From Myxococcales bacterium (GTDB taxonomy: Bacteria > Myxococcota > Polyangia > Fen-1088): 5,310 nucleotides of DNA. Of the stretch, positions 1 through 5,310 are shown piece by piece; the first letter of the stretch is position 1, and each line of letters starts with the position of its first letter. The stretch covers positions 1-5,310 of the forward strand of contig PMCR01000505.1 in NCBI GenBank assembly GCA_003155465.1, in the 5' to 3' direction. Position numbers and translations under genes: made by a program. Under the pieces are notes generated by a model. It had not been told where the DNA came from. It worked only from the letters and a program-made list of their open reading frames with translations, and ran no database searches.

Positions 1-669
1 GTAGCGGATGATCACGATGCCGGAGCCGCCGTTGCCGCCGCTGTACGAAGGCCCAGTATCGCCAGCATTCGCGCCCGCACCTTGGCCGCCGATGCCGAGA
101 TTTGCGGCGGCGTCAATCCCGTTGACCATGGTATTGTATATGTTTCCAGCGCCGCCCGTCGCATAGGTCATTGATACGCCTGAGATGCTGCAGTTCGTGC
201 CGGAACCGGCTGTTCCTGGCGACACGCCATTCACTCCGTTGCCGCCTGTGCCGCCTTTGCCGCCACCGCCGCCACTGGCGCCACCGCCGCTGCCGCCATT
301 CGAGCCATTTCCCCCATTGCTTCCTTGCCCGACGATTCCGACGCCGCCTGTTGGTGCAGGATTTGGTCCATAATGTGATACACCGCCGCCGCCCGAGCCA
401 CCGGACGATCCGCTGTTCCAAGGTGCACCGCCGCCGCCGCCGCCGGTTGCCATGACTTGAAAGGCCTCGTTCGAGAACGCATAACTGTTCCCACCGTTGG
501 CGCCTTGGCCGCCTGCGCCGCCTGTAGCACCCCCGGCCCCAACGATCATGGTATAAGTCCCAGGCGATATCGCTGTAGCCACCGTTCCGGTCAACATCCC
601 GCCCGCGCCGCCGCCGCCACCGGGGTATTTGTTATTGCCGCCGCCGCCCGCGCCGCCGCCGCCAATCAT
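1..669 (-). CDS. Glycine-rich repeat/surface-type protein, partial (3' end outside window)
   Basis: The minus-strand frame is open from 741 to the left edge with no stop, giving 223 residues from the only in-frame ATG (669). About 85 of these (38%) are Gly, in runs of up to six, mixed with Asn, Ser and Ala. Recognisable marks are AISPGTYTMIVGAGG (residues about 37-51), a VMATGGGGGG block, and GGNGGSGIVIIRY at the window edge. SPGTYTxxVGAGG and GGSGIVIxRY are typical of glycine-rich domains in bacterial cell-surface proteins and phage tail-fibre-like proteins; these may fold as packed polyglycine helices. No enzyme motif, signal peptide or anchor is visible. The usual lead-in to such domains, a short beta strand of the type VxVLVVGGGGxGG, is reduced to MIGGGGAGGGG, so the 5' end may be truncated. 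There is no good ribosome binding site (GGGACAGGG directly abuts the ATG). It could be an intact secreted or structural protein, a remnant, or a prophage-type adhesin. Reading frame fairly sure; function unknown. Confidence 0.72.
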   Translation of the reverse strand, partial: MIGGGGAGGGGNNKYPGGGGGAGGMLTGTVATAISPGTYTMIVGAGGATGGAGGQGANGGNSYAFSNEAFQVMATGGGGGGAPWNSGSSGGSGGGGVSHYGPNPAPTGGVGIVGQGSNGGNGSNGGSGGGASGGGGGKGGTGGNGVNGVSPGTAGSGTNCSISGVSMTYATGGAGNIYNTMVNGIDAAANLGIGGQGAGANAGDTGPSYSGGNGGSGIVIIRY

Positions 670-688
670 CCCTGTCCCGTAGGCATAC

Positions 689-712
689 AGGGGCGACCGC
701 CAGGTCGCCCCT
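689..712. repeat. Perfect 10-bp inverted repeat (REP-like hairpin)
   Basis: AGGGGCGACC (689-698) and GGTCGCCCCT (703-712) are exact inverted complements around a 4-base loop, giving a very GC-rich stem. It begins at the stop codon of the lipoprotein gene (TAG, 713-711) and lies 20 bases before the ATG of the glycine-rich frame. No T-run follows on either strand, so it is not a textbook intrinsic terminator, though it could stabilise or attenuate the dus-lipoprotein transcript. The core GGGGCGACC...GGTCGCCCC resembles dispersed palindromic repeats found in many environmental genomes. Membership of such a family is inferred from appearance only. Confidence 0.7.
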
Positions 713-1148
713 ACTGGGGCCCTTCGCCCTTGGCCCGCTTCTCAGTGATGCGCGCGAGAGACTGGCGCGCGGGGCCGGTGCGGCGATCGTTGGCCGCGGC
801 CCAGCGCTGCAGCAGCTCCTCGCAGGCGGTGCGCACCTCGGCGCTGGCGTCGTAGACCGCGAAGTGTTGCACGATGGCCGCGGCTTCGGGATCGCCGATG
901 GCATCAAGGGCCATGATGAGGTTGCTCTTGCCGCGCGGCGAGGCCGTGTGCAGAGCGGTCTCGATCTGGGGCAGGGTGCGCCGGCCCATGCGGGCCAACT
1001 GGGCAATGGCGTCGGGCACGGGGATCCCACTGGGCTTGGTCAGAGCGTTGATTTGCCCGCCAATCTCGCGATACGAACGATCCTCGCAGCCCGCAGTCGA
1101 CAAGGACATCAGCAGGCAGATGAGCCAGCGGCCAGCCAAGATGATCAC
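711..1148 (-). CDS. Predicted lipoprotein with HEAT-like helical domain
   Basis: A 145-residue protein. With the GTG at 1148 as start, the N-terminus is a compact lipoprotein signal: a hydrophobic stretch from residue 2, an Arg at 7, and lipobox LSTAGC with the acylated Cys at 21. A TTG at 1205 would add 19 Pro/Arg-rich residues ahead of the signal and is unlikely. The GTG overlaps the TGA of the upstream dus gene as GTGA, which supports this start and implies translational coupling; CAGGG lies just upstream. The mature part is mostly amphipathic helix. Residues about 44-66 and 76-118 (GDPEAAAIV, then ASAEVRTACEELLQRW) look like two HEAT/armadillo-type repeats, usually protein-binding surfaces. 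The tail from 120 is basic and probably disordered. It is presumably membrane-anchored, facing the periplasm or outside. No enzyme motif is visible and I do not recognise a named family. HEAT assignment is by eye. Confidence 0.75.
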   Translation of the reverse strand: MIILAGRWLICLLMSLSTAGCEDRSYREIGGQINALTKPSGIPVPDAIAQLARMGRRTLPQIETALHTASPRGKSNLIMALDAIGDPEAAAIVQHFAVYDASAEVRTACEELLQRWAAANDRRTGPARQSLARITEKRAKGEGPQ

Positions 1149-2242
1149 CCTGCGCAAGTCTTGCCTCCTGCCTCGCCCTGACGGCGAAGGTGGCGGGCCA
1201 GACAACGGGCGGCCACGCCCTCTGGAAAGAGGACCTCGCTGGTGTCGGCGCGCGCCCGTTCGCGCGCCTCCACAGCGGCAAAAAGGGCCTCGCCAAGCTC
1301 AATGACAGCCTGAGGCTGGGGCTCGGCAAAAGCTCGACGCCGCAGATCGGCCCCGCCGTACAGGCCACGCGAATACCAGGCCAGGGTCTTGCGCAACTCG
1401 TGCAGGCCCATCTTGTCGCTGGCGTATTCCACCACCAGATCGGCGTGGCGGCGCCAGACGGCCCGCTGTTCGGCGATGCTGGGCAGGGCCGGCAGGGATG
1501 CGCCGGTCTCAAGCGCGTGGATGGCCCGGAACAGCCAGGGATTGCCCCGGGCCGCGCGGCCGATCATCACGGCGTCGCAGCCGGTCTCGCTCTTCATGCG
1601 GCGATAGTCGTCCAGGGTCTTCACGTCGCCGTTGCCCACCACCGGAATCTCCTTGGGCAGGGCCGCACGCACCGCCGCGATGGGGCCCAGGCGTACCTGA
1701 CCGGAGAATCCCTGATCGCGCGTGCGCCCATGCACGGTCACCAGGGCCGCTCCGGCCTCGACCATGCGCAAGGCGAATTCGGGTGCATTGATCGAAGCAT
1801 CCGACCAGCCGACCCGCTGCTTGACCGTGACAGGGATGGAGGCGGGCAAGACGGCGCGTACCGCCCCGACGATCTCAGCCGCCAGCGCCGGCTCGCGCAT
1901 AAGCGCCGAGCCGCAGGTGCCCGCGGTCACTTTACGCGCGGGACAGCCCATGTTGATGTCCACCACGCTGGCGCCGGCCTCGGCCGCCATCGTCGCTGCG
2001 CGCGCCAGCACCTCGGGCTGGCGACCGACAACCTGCACAACGAAGGGCCGTCCACCCAAGCTAGGCCACATGCGTCGCAGGACCCGTTCTGCCCCGCGGG
2101 TGAGCGCCTCGGCCGAGAGAAATTCGGTGAAGGTCAGGGCCGCCCCATGCTCCTCGCAGATGGTGCGGAAAGGCAGGTCTGTCACCGCCTCCATGGGCGC
2201 GAGCAAGGCGCCCGGGCCGATTTCGACGGGGCCGATATGCAT
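1145..2242 (-). CDS. dusB: tRNA-dihydrouridine synthase, DusB type
   Basis: An FMN-dependent flavoenzyme that reduces specific uridines in the D-loop of tRNA to dihydrouridine using NADPH; cytoplasmic. From the ATG at 2242 it has 365 residues. The TIM barrel shows the family signatures in order: APMEAVTD (15-22; usually APMAGVTD), DINMGCPARKV with the catalytic Cys at 100, GSALMREP (111-118), VTVKQRVGW with the FMN/substrate-site Lys at 141, VTVHGRT with His 171, IPVVGNGDV (200-207), and GCDAVMIGRAARGNPW (221-236) for FMN phosphate. The C-terminal helical tRNA-binding domain follows (LRKTLAWYSRGLYGG near 283-297). About 40 residues beyond the usual bacterial length sit at the C-terminus and are Arg/Ala-rich. 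The start was chosen because MHIGPVEIG matches the usual family beginning; ATG 2293 or GTG 2338 would add sequence unlike the family, and GTG 2338 would run into the divergent gene. No Shine-Dalgarno precedes any candidate. The stop overlaps the lipoprotein start by four bases. Confidence 0.95.
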   Translation of the reverse strand: MHIGPVEIGPGALLAPMEAVTDLPFRTICEEHGAALTFTEFLSAEALTRGAERVLRRMWPSLGGRPFVVQVVGRQPEVLARAATMAAEAGASVVDINMGCPARKVTAGTCGSALMREPALAAEIVGAVRAVLPASIPVTVKQRVGWSDASINAPEFALRMVEAGAALVTVHGRTRDQGFSGQVRLGPIAAVRAALPKEIPVVGNGDVKTLDDYRRMKSETGCDAVMIGRAARGNPWLFRAIHALETGASLPALPSIAEQRAVWRRHADLVVEYASDKMGLHELRKTLAWYSRGLYGGADLRRRAFAEPQPQAVIELGEALFAAVEARERARADTSEVLFPEGVAARCLARHLRRQGEAGGKTCAG

Positions 2243-2253
2243 GGGAGGGAAAA

Positions 2254-2259
2254 ACCATA
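2254..2259 (-). promoter_or_regulatory. Possible extended -10 box for dusB
   Basis: On the minus strand TGCTATGGT reads as an extended -10 element (TG-N-TATGGT). The box ends 11 bases before the dusB ATG, so transcription would start about 4-6 bases upstream of it, giving a near-leaderless mRNA. That would fit the lack of a Shine-Dalgarno there. No convincing -35 is visible. Weak, motif-only call. Confidence 0.25.
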
Positions 2260-2311
2260 GCACGTCCCCAGGCCGCGACGCCGATGCTCCCATGGTACAA
2301 GGAGATGATTC

Positions 2312-2318
2312 GAGGAGA
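2312..2318 (+). promoter_or_regulatory. Ribosome binding site deciding the DUF486 start
   Basis: GAGGAGA lies 4 bases before the ATG at 2323, with the AGGAG core 5 bases away. This favours 2323 over the in-frame ATG at 2305, where AAGGAG directly abuts the start codon with no spacing. Confidence 0.75.
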
Positions 2319-2322
2319 CACC

Positions 2323-2658
2323 ATGCGTACCGTCGCACTTCTGGTAGCGAGCAATATCTTCATGACTGTCGCGTGGTACGGGCACCTGCGCTTCAAGGGC
2401 GTCGCACTGTGGAAAGTCATCCTGCTGAGCTGGGGCATCGCGTTTTTCGAGTATTGCCTGCAGGTTCCGGCCAACCGCTGGGGCCACGGCCAGTTCACCG
2501 TCTATCAGTTGAAGATCATCCAGGAAATCATCACGCTGGTGGTTTTCATGGGGTTCGCGGCTGCCTGGCTTGGTGAAACGCCGCGTTGGAATACTGTGGT
2601 GGCGTTTCTTCTTGTCTTGGCAGCGACAGGATTTGCGTTTCTCCCGCATCACACGTGA
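2323..2658 (+). CDS. DUF486 family small membrane protein (DMT-like)
   Basis: A 111-residue integral membrane protein of the DUF486 family (PF04342, related to the drug/metabolite transporter superfamily), at the family's normal length. Four hydrophobic helices are visible at about residues 3-18, 28-46, 66-84 and 91-107. Family hallmarks: MTVAWYGHLRF (14-24), FFEYCLQVPANRWG (41-54), the invariant-looking GQFTVYQLKIIQE (56-68), and a final helix after TPRWN. It acts in the inner membrane; no substrate has been established for the family, and such small proteins may dimerise. The start at 2323 is set by a good ribosome binding site and by the family's typical short N-terminus. It is divergent from dusB, with 80 bases between the two start codons that must carry both promoters. 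Family assignment is firm; function is unknown. Confidence 0.92.
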   Translation: MRTVALLVASNIFMTVAWYGHLRFKGVALWKVILLSWGIAFFEYCLQVPANRWGHGQFTVYQLKIIQEIITLVVFMGFAAAWLGETPRWNTVVAFLLVLAATGFAFLPHHT

Positions 2659-2777
2659 TGCCGGGCGGCCGATCTTTATCTGGAATTCTCCCAGCTTCGG
2701 CCTTACGCTTTTGCCCGCGCAGCGTTACCCCTCGTGGGTCAACGCTCGTTTCTGACAACCAACAAACGTGGGGCGTC
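2659..2777 (+). other. Spacer between the DUF486 gene and the DUF4912 gene
   Basis: These 119 bases contain no hairpin with a T-run and no convincing -35/-10 pair. The DUF4912 gene could be read through from the DUF486 gene or have an unrecognised promoter here. The downstream frame is open through the whole spacer, but its translation (rich in Arg, Pro, Ser and Cys) looks non-coding. Confidence 0.4.
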
Positions 2778-4487
2778 ATGGGGTCAGGTCAGTCATCACA
2801 TGAAAAACTGGTAACGCGTGCATTGGGGGCCTTGGGTCTCTCCGACCCCGAGGCCTTTCTCAAGGCTGGTAGCGAAGGGTTGGCCAAGTTTACCCAGCAC
2901 CAGCTCTTTGAATGCAGCAAACGGCTGGGACAGAAGGGGACATCCAAGCTCAGCAAGAGCGCATTGGCGGAGCGGATCTGGGAGGAGCTGACAGACCTGC
3001 TTGAGCCGGCCCAACCGGGGCTCGGGAAGGGCGCCAGCGCCCCGGCCGAGAAGTCCCCGGAAAAGGCCACCAAGCGCAGCGCCAGGACGGCTGCGGAGAC
3101 CACCGATCCTTCGCTCGAGGTACCCGAGCCGGCGCCCATTTCCCACAAGTTCGAACTGGGATCCCATGGCACGGCTGAAGAACCACGCAACATTCCATGG
3201 GCGTATGGCTACGACCGGGTGACCGGCATGCCGGTGGACCCGGATCGCCTGTTCGTGTACTGGGAGGTTACCGACCAGTCCCTGGAAAAGGCGCGAGCCA
3301 GTTTGGGCGCAAGCGGGAAGGACGCCTGGTTGAACTTGCGCGTGTACGACAGCACCGGACGCATTTTCGACGGAACCAATGCCCATTCGTATTTCGACCA
3401 CGGCCTCGATCGCGGCGATCGCCAGTGGTTCTTCCACGTTGGCAAGCCCGCCTCGTCGGCCTTTGTCGACGTGGGGCTGAAGTCGCGCGAAGGCTACTTC
3501 GTCAAGATCACGCGTTCGGGCCGCATCGATTTCCCGCGGCGCGAAGCCGGGGTTTTCTCCGAGCCCGAGTGGTTGAGTGTGCGCTCGACATGGGGCCCGG
3601 TGGAACACGCAGGCCGCGGGCTTCACGCTCGTGGCGCGCCCGCGACGCGGGCGCCCAGCCCGGCAAAAGCTGAACCGGGACCGCCGCCCGCTCCGCGCCG
3701 CCACGTGGCGCTTCTGCCCTGGGAGGAGTCCATTGTCCTGGGCGAGGGAGATCGCGCCGAAGTCGCTGAATGGGAAGAGCACTTCAGCGACGGCCACAGT
3801 GAGTTCCATCGCCAGACGTCCTGGGAGAGCCCGGTGACGATCTCGTCCTGGGAGGCTGGACCGTTCACTCATCCGGTGGAAGCACCCGAAGCGATCCGCC
3901 AGGCCTTTGTCGGCCCGACCCGGGTCTATCGTGTGGGCGGCCGCACCCATGTCGTGCACGGCCCTTGGCAGGTGGTCATTCGCGGGTTGGGCGCACACTA
4001 TGGCCACGCGGTGGTGGCGCGCTGGGAGATCTACAAGTCGTGGCTCGCCGATGAAGTGAAGGAAACCCAGGTGCGGGACATTCATCCCGTGCTGCCGCCG
4101 GGTGCTTCAGAGCAGCTCACTCCCGGCGCCAGTGAGAGGCGCTGGCGCTATGGCAGCGAAGCACGCCTAGGGGGAGCATCGGAGATCTTCTACCTCGGCG
4201 CCAGCGAGGTGAAGGCGCGCGGAGCCAGCGAGCGTATGTACCTGGGTGCCAGCCAGCTGATGATGCGCGGGGCGAGCGAACGCATGCTGGCCGGGGCTAG
4301 TGAAACCCGTCTGGCCGGAGGCAGTGAAAGACGTCTGGGCGGGGCGAGCGAGGCGCGCATTGGCGGGGCCAGCGAGGCCCATTTCCTGGGGGCCAGCGAA
4401 GCGCGGCTGACGGATGCCACGATCAAGGGCGACGGTTCCTATCCATCGCCTGACTCGATTGGTTCCAAGCCCCCGGTCAAGGAGTAA
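2778..4487 (+). CDS. DUF4912 domain protein with Rho-N-like module and C-terminal GASE octapeptide repeats
   Basis: A 569-residue protein of unknown function, built in blocks. Residues about 35-70 (LFECSKRLGQKGTSKLSKSALAERIW, in part) form a short helical module resembling the Rho N-terminal/SAP-like fold, which can bind nucleic acid. Residues 75-135 are a low-complexity Ala/Pro/Lys/Glu linker. Residues about 136-270 are a DUF4912 domain (PF16258), recognised by PWAYGYDRVTGMPVDPDRLFVYWEV and the later beta-rich part ending EPEWLSV. Residues 271-310 are a Pro/Ala/Arg linker; 311-360 carry four Trp-Glu pairs; 384-425 are a compact Trp/Gly block (GPWQVVIRGLGAHYGH). Residues 443-546 are 13 tandem octapeptides, followed by a short tail. 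No signal peptide or membrane segment, so probably cytoplasmic. ATG 2778 is preferred because the protein-like sequence begins there, but no strong ribosome binding site is seen; ATG 2658, overlapping the DUF486 stop, is an alternative. It lies in an operon with the GH57 branching enzyme, suggesting a role in alpha-glucan metabolism (inference). Confidence 0.88.
   Translation: MGSGQSSHEKLVTRALGALGLSDPEAFLKAGSEGLAKFTQHQLFECSKRLGQKGTSKLSKSALAERIWEELTDLLEPAQPGLGKGASAPAEKSPEKATKRSARTAAETTDPSLEVPEPAPISHKFELGSHGTAEEPRNIPWAYGYDRVTGMPVDPDRLFVYWEVTDQSLEKARASLGASGKDAWLNLRVYDSTGRIFDGTNAHSYFDHGLDRGDRQWFFHVGKPASSAFVDVGLKSREGYFVKITRSGRIDFPRREAGVFSEPEWLSVRSTWGPVEHAGRGLHARGAPATRAPSPAKAEPGPPPAPRRHVALLPWEESIVLGEGDRAEVAEWEEHFSDGHSEFHRQTSWESPVTISSWEAGPFTHPVEAPEAIRQAFVGPTRVYRVGGRTHVVHGPWQVVIRGLGAHYGHAVVARWEIYKSWLADEVKETQVRDIHPVLPPGASEQLTPGASERRWRYGSEARLGGASEIFYLGASEVKARGASERMYLGASQLMMRGASERMLAGASETRLAGGSERRLGGASEARIGGASEAHFLGASEARLTDATIKGDGSYPSPDSIGSKPPVKE
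4104..4415 (+). repeat. 13 tandem octapeptide (24-bp) repeats, GASE type
   Basis: Thirteen in-register units of exactly 8 residues, without gaps, have the consensus [A/G]-S-E-x-x-hydrophobic-x-G. Ser is present in 13 of 13, Glu in 12 (Gln in unit 7), Ala at position 1 in 11 (Gly in units 3 and 10), and Gly at position 8 in 11 (Tyr in unit 2, Asp in unit 13). Position 6 is mostly Leu, Ile, Met, Tyr, Trp or Phe. Codons for the conserved residues vary between units (Ser as TCA, TCG, AGC, AGT; Ala as all four GCN), so the periodicity is held at protein level and is not a recent DNA duplication. Confidence 0.93.
4479..4484 (+). promoter_or_regulatory. Ribosome binding site of the GH57 gene, inside the upstream gene's end
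   Basis: AAGGAG ends right at the TAA (4485-4487) of the DUF4912 gene and is 8 bases from the ATG at 4493. Ribosomes finishing the first gene would sit on it, so translation of the two genes is probably coupled. Confidence 0.8.
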
Positions 4488-4492
4488 GCCCC

Positions 4493-5310
4493 ATGCCAAC
4501 CGGATACTTCGCGCTGGTTCTTCACGCCCATCTGCCCTTCGTCCGTCACCCGGAAGACCCCACGGTGATGGAAGAACAGTGGCTGTACGAGGCCATCAGC
4601 GGAACTTACCTTCCGCTCATCCAGATCTTCGAGGGTCTGCAGTCGGACGGCGTGCCCTACCGCTGCACGGTTTCGCTGTCCGCGCCGCTCATCACCATGC
4701 TGACCGACGACCTGCTCAAGACCAGGTACGCCGATCACTTGGACGACCTGATCCTGCTGGCCGAGAAGGAGTTGGAGCGGACCAAGCCTGAGCCGCAGTA
4801 CCACCGCCTGGCCCAGATGTACCACGATCGCTTCCTCAGCCTGCGCCACACCTGGCGCTGCCACGAGGGCAACCTGGTGGGCGCCTTCCGTCGCCTGCAG
4901 GATGCGGGCGGGCTCGAGGTCATCACCTCGACGGCGACGCACGCCTTTTTCCCGCTCATGGACCGCAACTGGGCCGCGCTGCGCGCGCAGGTGCACACGG
5001 CGGCGGATCTCTACGAAAAGCACTTCGGCCGTCGCACCGCCGGCATGTGGCTGGGCGAGTGTGGCTACGTGCCGGGCGTCGACGAGCTTCTGCGCGAGGT
5101 GGCCATTCGCTACTTTTTCGTCGACAGCCACGCCATCCTGTACGCGGACAGGCGGCCGGTGTACGGCGTGTATGCACCCATCTACTGCGCCACCGGCGTG
5201 GCCGCCTTCGGTCGCGACACCGAATCATCCGAACAGGTGTGGAGCGCCAAGCACGGCTATCCCGGCGACCCACACTACCGCGATTTTTACCGCGACATCG
5301 GCTTTGACCT
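4493..5310 (+). CDS. GH57 1,4-alpha-glucan branching enzyme, N-terminal part (3' end outside window)
   Basis: The first 272 residues of a glycoside hydrolase family 57 enzyme of the TK1436/DUF1957 branching-enzyme type (EC 2.4.1.18), whose members are usually somewhat over 500 residues. It cuts an alpha-1,4 glucan chain and re-attaches it by an alpha-1,6 bond, making branched glycogen-like polymer in the cytoplasm. Visible marks: the opening GYFALVLHAHLPFVRHPE (4-21) with the HAHLPF active-site motif; WLYEAISGTYLPLI (30-43); CHEGNLVGAFRRLQ; EVITSTATHAFFPL; and GMWLGECGY (184-192), whose Glu 189 corresponds to the catalytic nucleophile (Glu 183 or 184 in characterised homologues). HGYPGDPHYRDFYRDIGFD at the window end is also characteristic. 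The catalytic Asp lies in the missing half. The ATG at 4493 has a good ribosome binding site and is 5 bases after the DUF4912 stop. GH57 also contains amylases and 4-alpha-glucanotransferases, but the N-terminal motifs fit branching enzymes best. Confidence 0.94.
   Translation, partial: MPTGYFALVLHAHLPFVRHPEDPTVMEEQWLYEAISGTYLPLIQIFEGLQSDGVPYRCTVSLSAPLITMLTDDLLKTRYADHLDDLILLAEKELERTKPEPQYHRLAQMYHDRFLSLRHTWRCHEGNLVGAFRRLQDAGGLEVITSTATHAFFPLMDRNWAALRAQVHTAADLYEKHFGRRTAGMWLGECGYVPGVDELLREVAIRYFFVDSHAILYADRRPVYGVYAPIYCATGVAAFGRDTESSEQVWSAKHGYPGDPHYRDFYRDIGFD

Noticed and set aside
113..542. Arg/Trp- or Ala-rich frames on either strand within the glycine-rich region
   Set aside because: They are out-of-frame readings of GGC runs; only the glycine frame shows known signatures and stays open to the window edge.
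689..712. Intrinsic terminator
   Set aside because: The stem is strong, but no T-run follows on either strand, so it is listed as a repeat instead.
1190..2260. Long plus-strand open frame (356 codons) opposite dusB
   Set aside because: It lies entirely antisense to a gene with clear DusB motifs; its translation shows no family signature and is His/Gln/Arg-rich, as expected of a shadow frame in GC-rich DNA.
2796..4085. Long minus-strand open frame (429 codons) opposite the DUF4912 gene
   Set aside because: The plus strand has a recognisable domain and in-frame repeats; the antisense product has no motif and is explained by high GC.
4104..4415. CRISPR-like array, because of the regular 24-base period
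   Set aside because: There is no conserved DNA repeat with unique spacers; only 3-4 residues per unit are kept and the codons vary. It is a coding repeat.
4167..4426. Minus-strand frames with periodic SLAP/LAPP-like repeats
   Set aside because: The periodicity is the mirror of the 24-bp octapeptide repeats; conservation sits at the amino-acid level of the plus strand.
4439..5131. Minus-strand open frame (230 codons) opposite the GH57 gene
   Set aside because: It is antisense to a strongly recognised enzyme and has no motifs of its own.

Overview
The window is a GC-rich bacterial chromosomal segment. It carries three genes on the minus strand (left half) and three on the plus strand (right half), diverging around position 2280. 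Single-domain housekeeping genes, Shine-Dalgarno motifs, a lipobox protein and overlapping stop/start codons all point to Bacteria. A protein with a DUF4912 domain next to a GH57 glucan branching enzyme is a pairing I associate with delta-proteobacterial/Myxococcota-type and some other deep bacterial phyla. The lineage cannot be fixed from this sequence alone.

Left side, minus strand. (a) Positions 1-669 hold the first part of a glycine-rich surface-type protein (about 38% Gly). It runs off the left edge, and its last visible residues are the typical GGSGIVIIRY signature. It begins abruptly, just downstream of a perfect 10-bp inverted repeat at 689-712. (b) Positions 711-1148 encode a small predicted lipoprotein with a HEAT-like helical body. 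Its stop codon lies at the edge of the inverted repeat. (c) Positions 1145-2242 encode a tRNA-dihydrouridine synthase of the DusB type. The dus gene and the lipoprotein gene overlap by four bases (GTGA) and are very likely co-transcribed and translationally coupled.

Right side, plus strand. (d) Positions 2323-2658 encode a four-helix DUF486/DMT-like membrane protein. (e) Positions 2778-4487 encode a 569-residue protein with a Rho-N/SAP-like N-terminal helical module, a DUF4912 domain, a segment with regularly spaced Trp-Glu pairs, a short conserved-looking block, and 13 uninterrupted octapeptide repeats of the type [A/G]-S-E-x-x-hydrophobic-x-G. (f) From 4493 to the right edge is the N-terminal half of a GH57 1,4-alpha-glucan branching enzyme. 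It starts 5 bases after the previous stop, with its ribosome binding site reaching up to that stop, so (e) and (f) form a tight operon.

The most interesting part is the (e)-(f) pair: a branching enzyme for glycogen-like alpha-glucan, translated together with a multidomain, repeat-tailed protein of unknown function. I infer, without proof, that the repeat protein is an accessory, scaffold or regulator of glucan synthesis. The rest looks ordinary apart from the abrupt start of the glycine-rich gene at the hairpin repeat.
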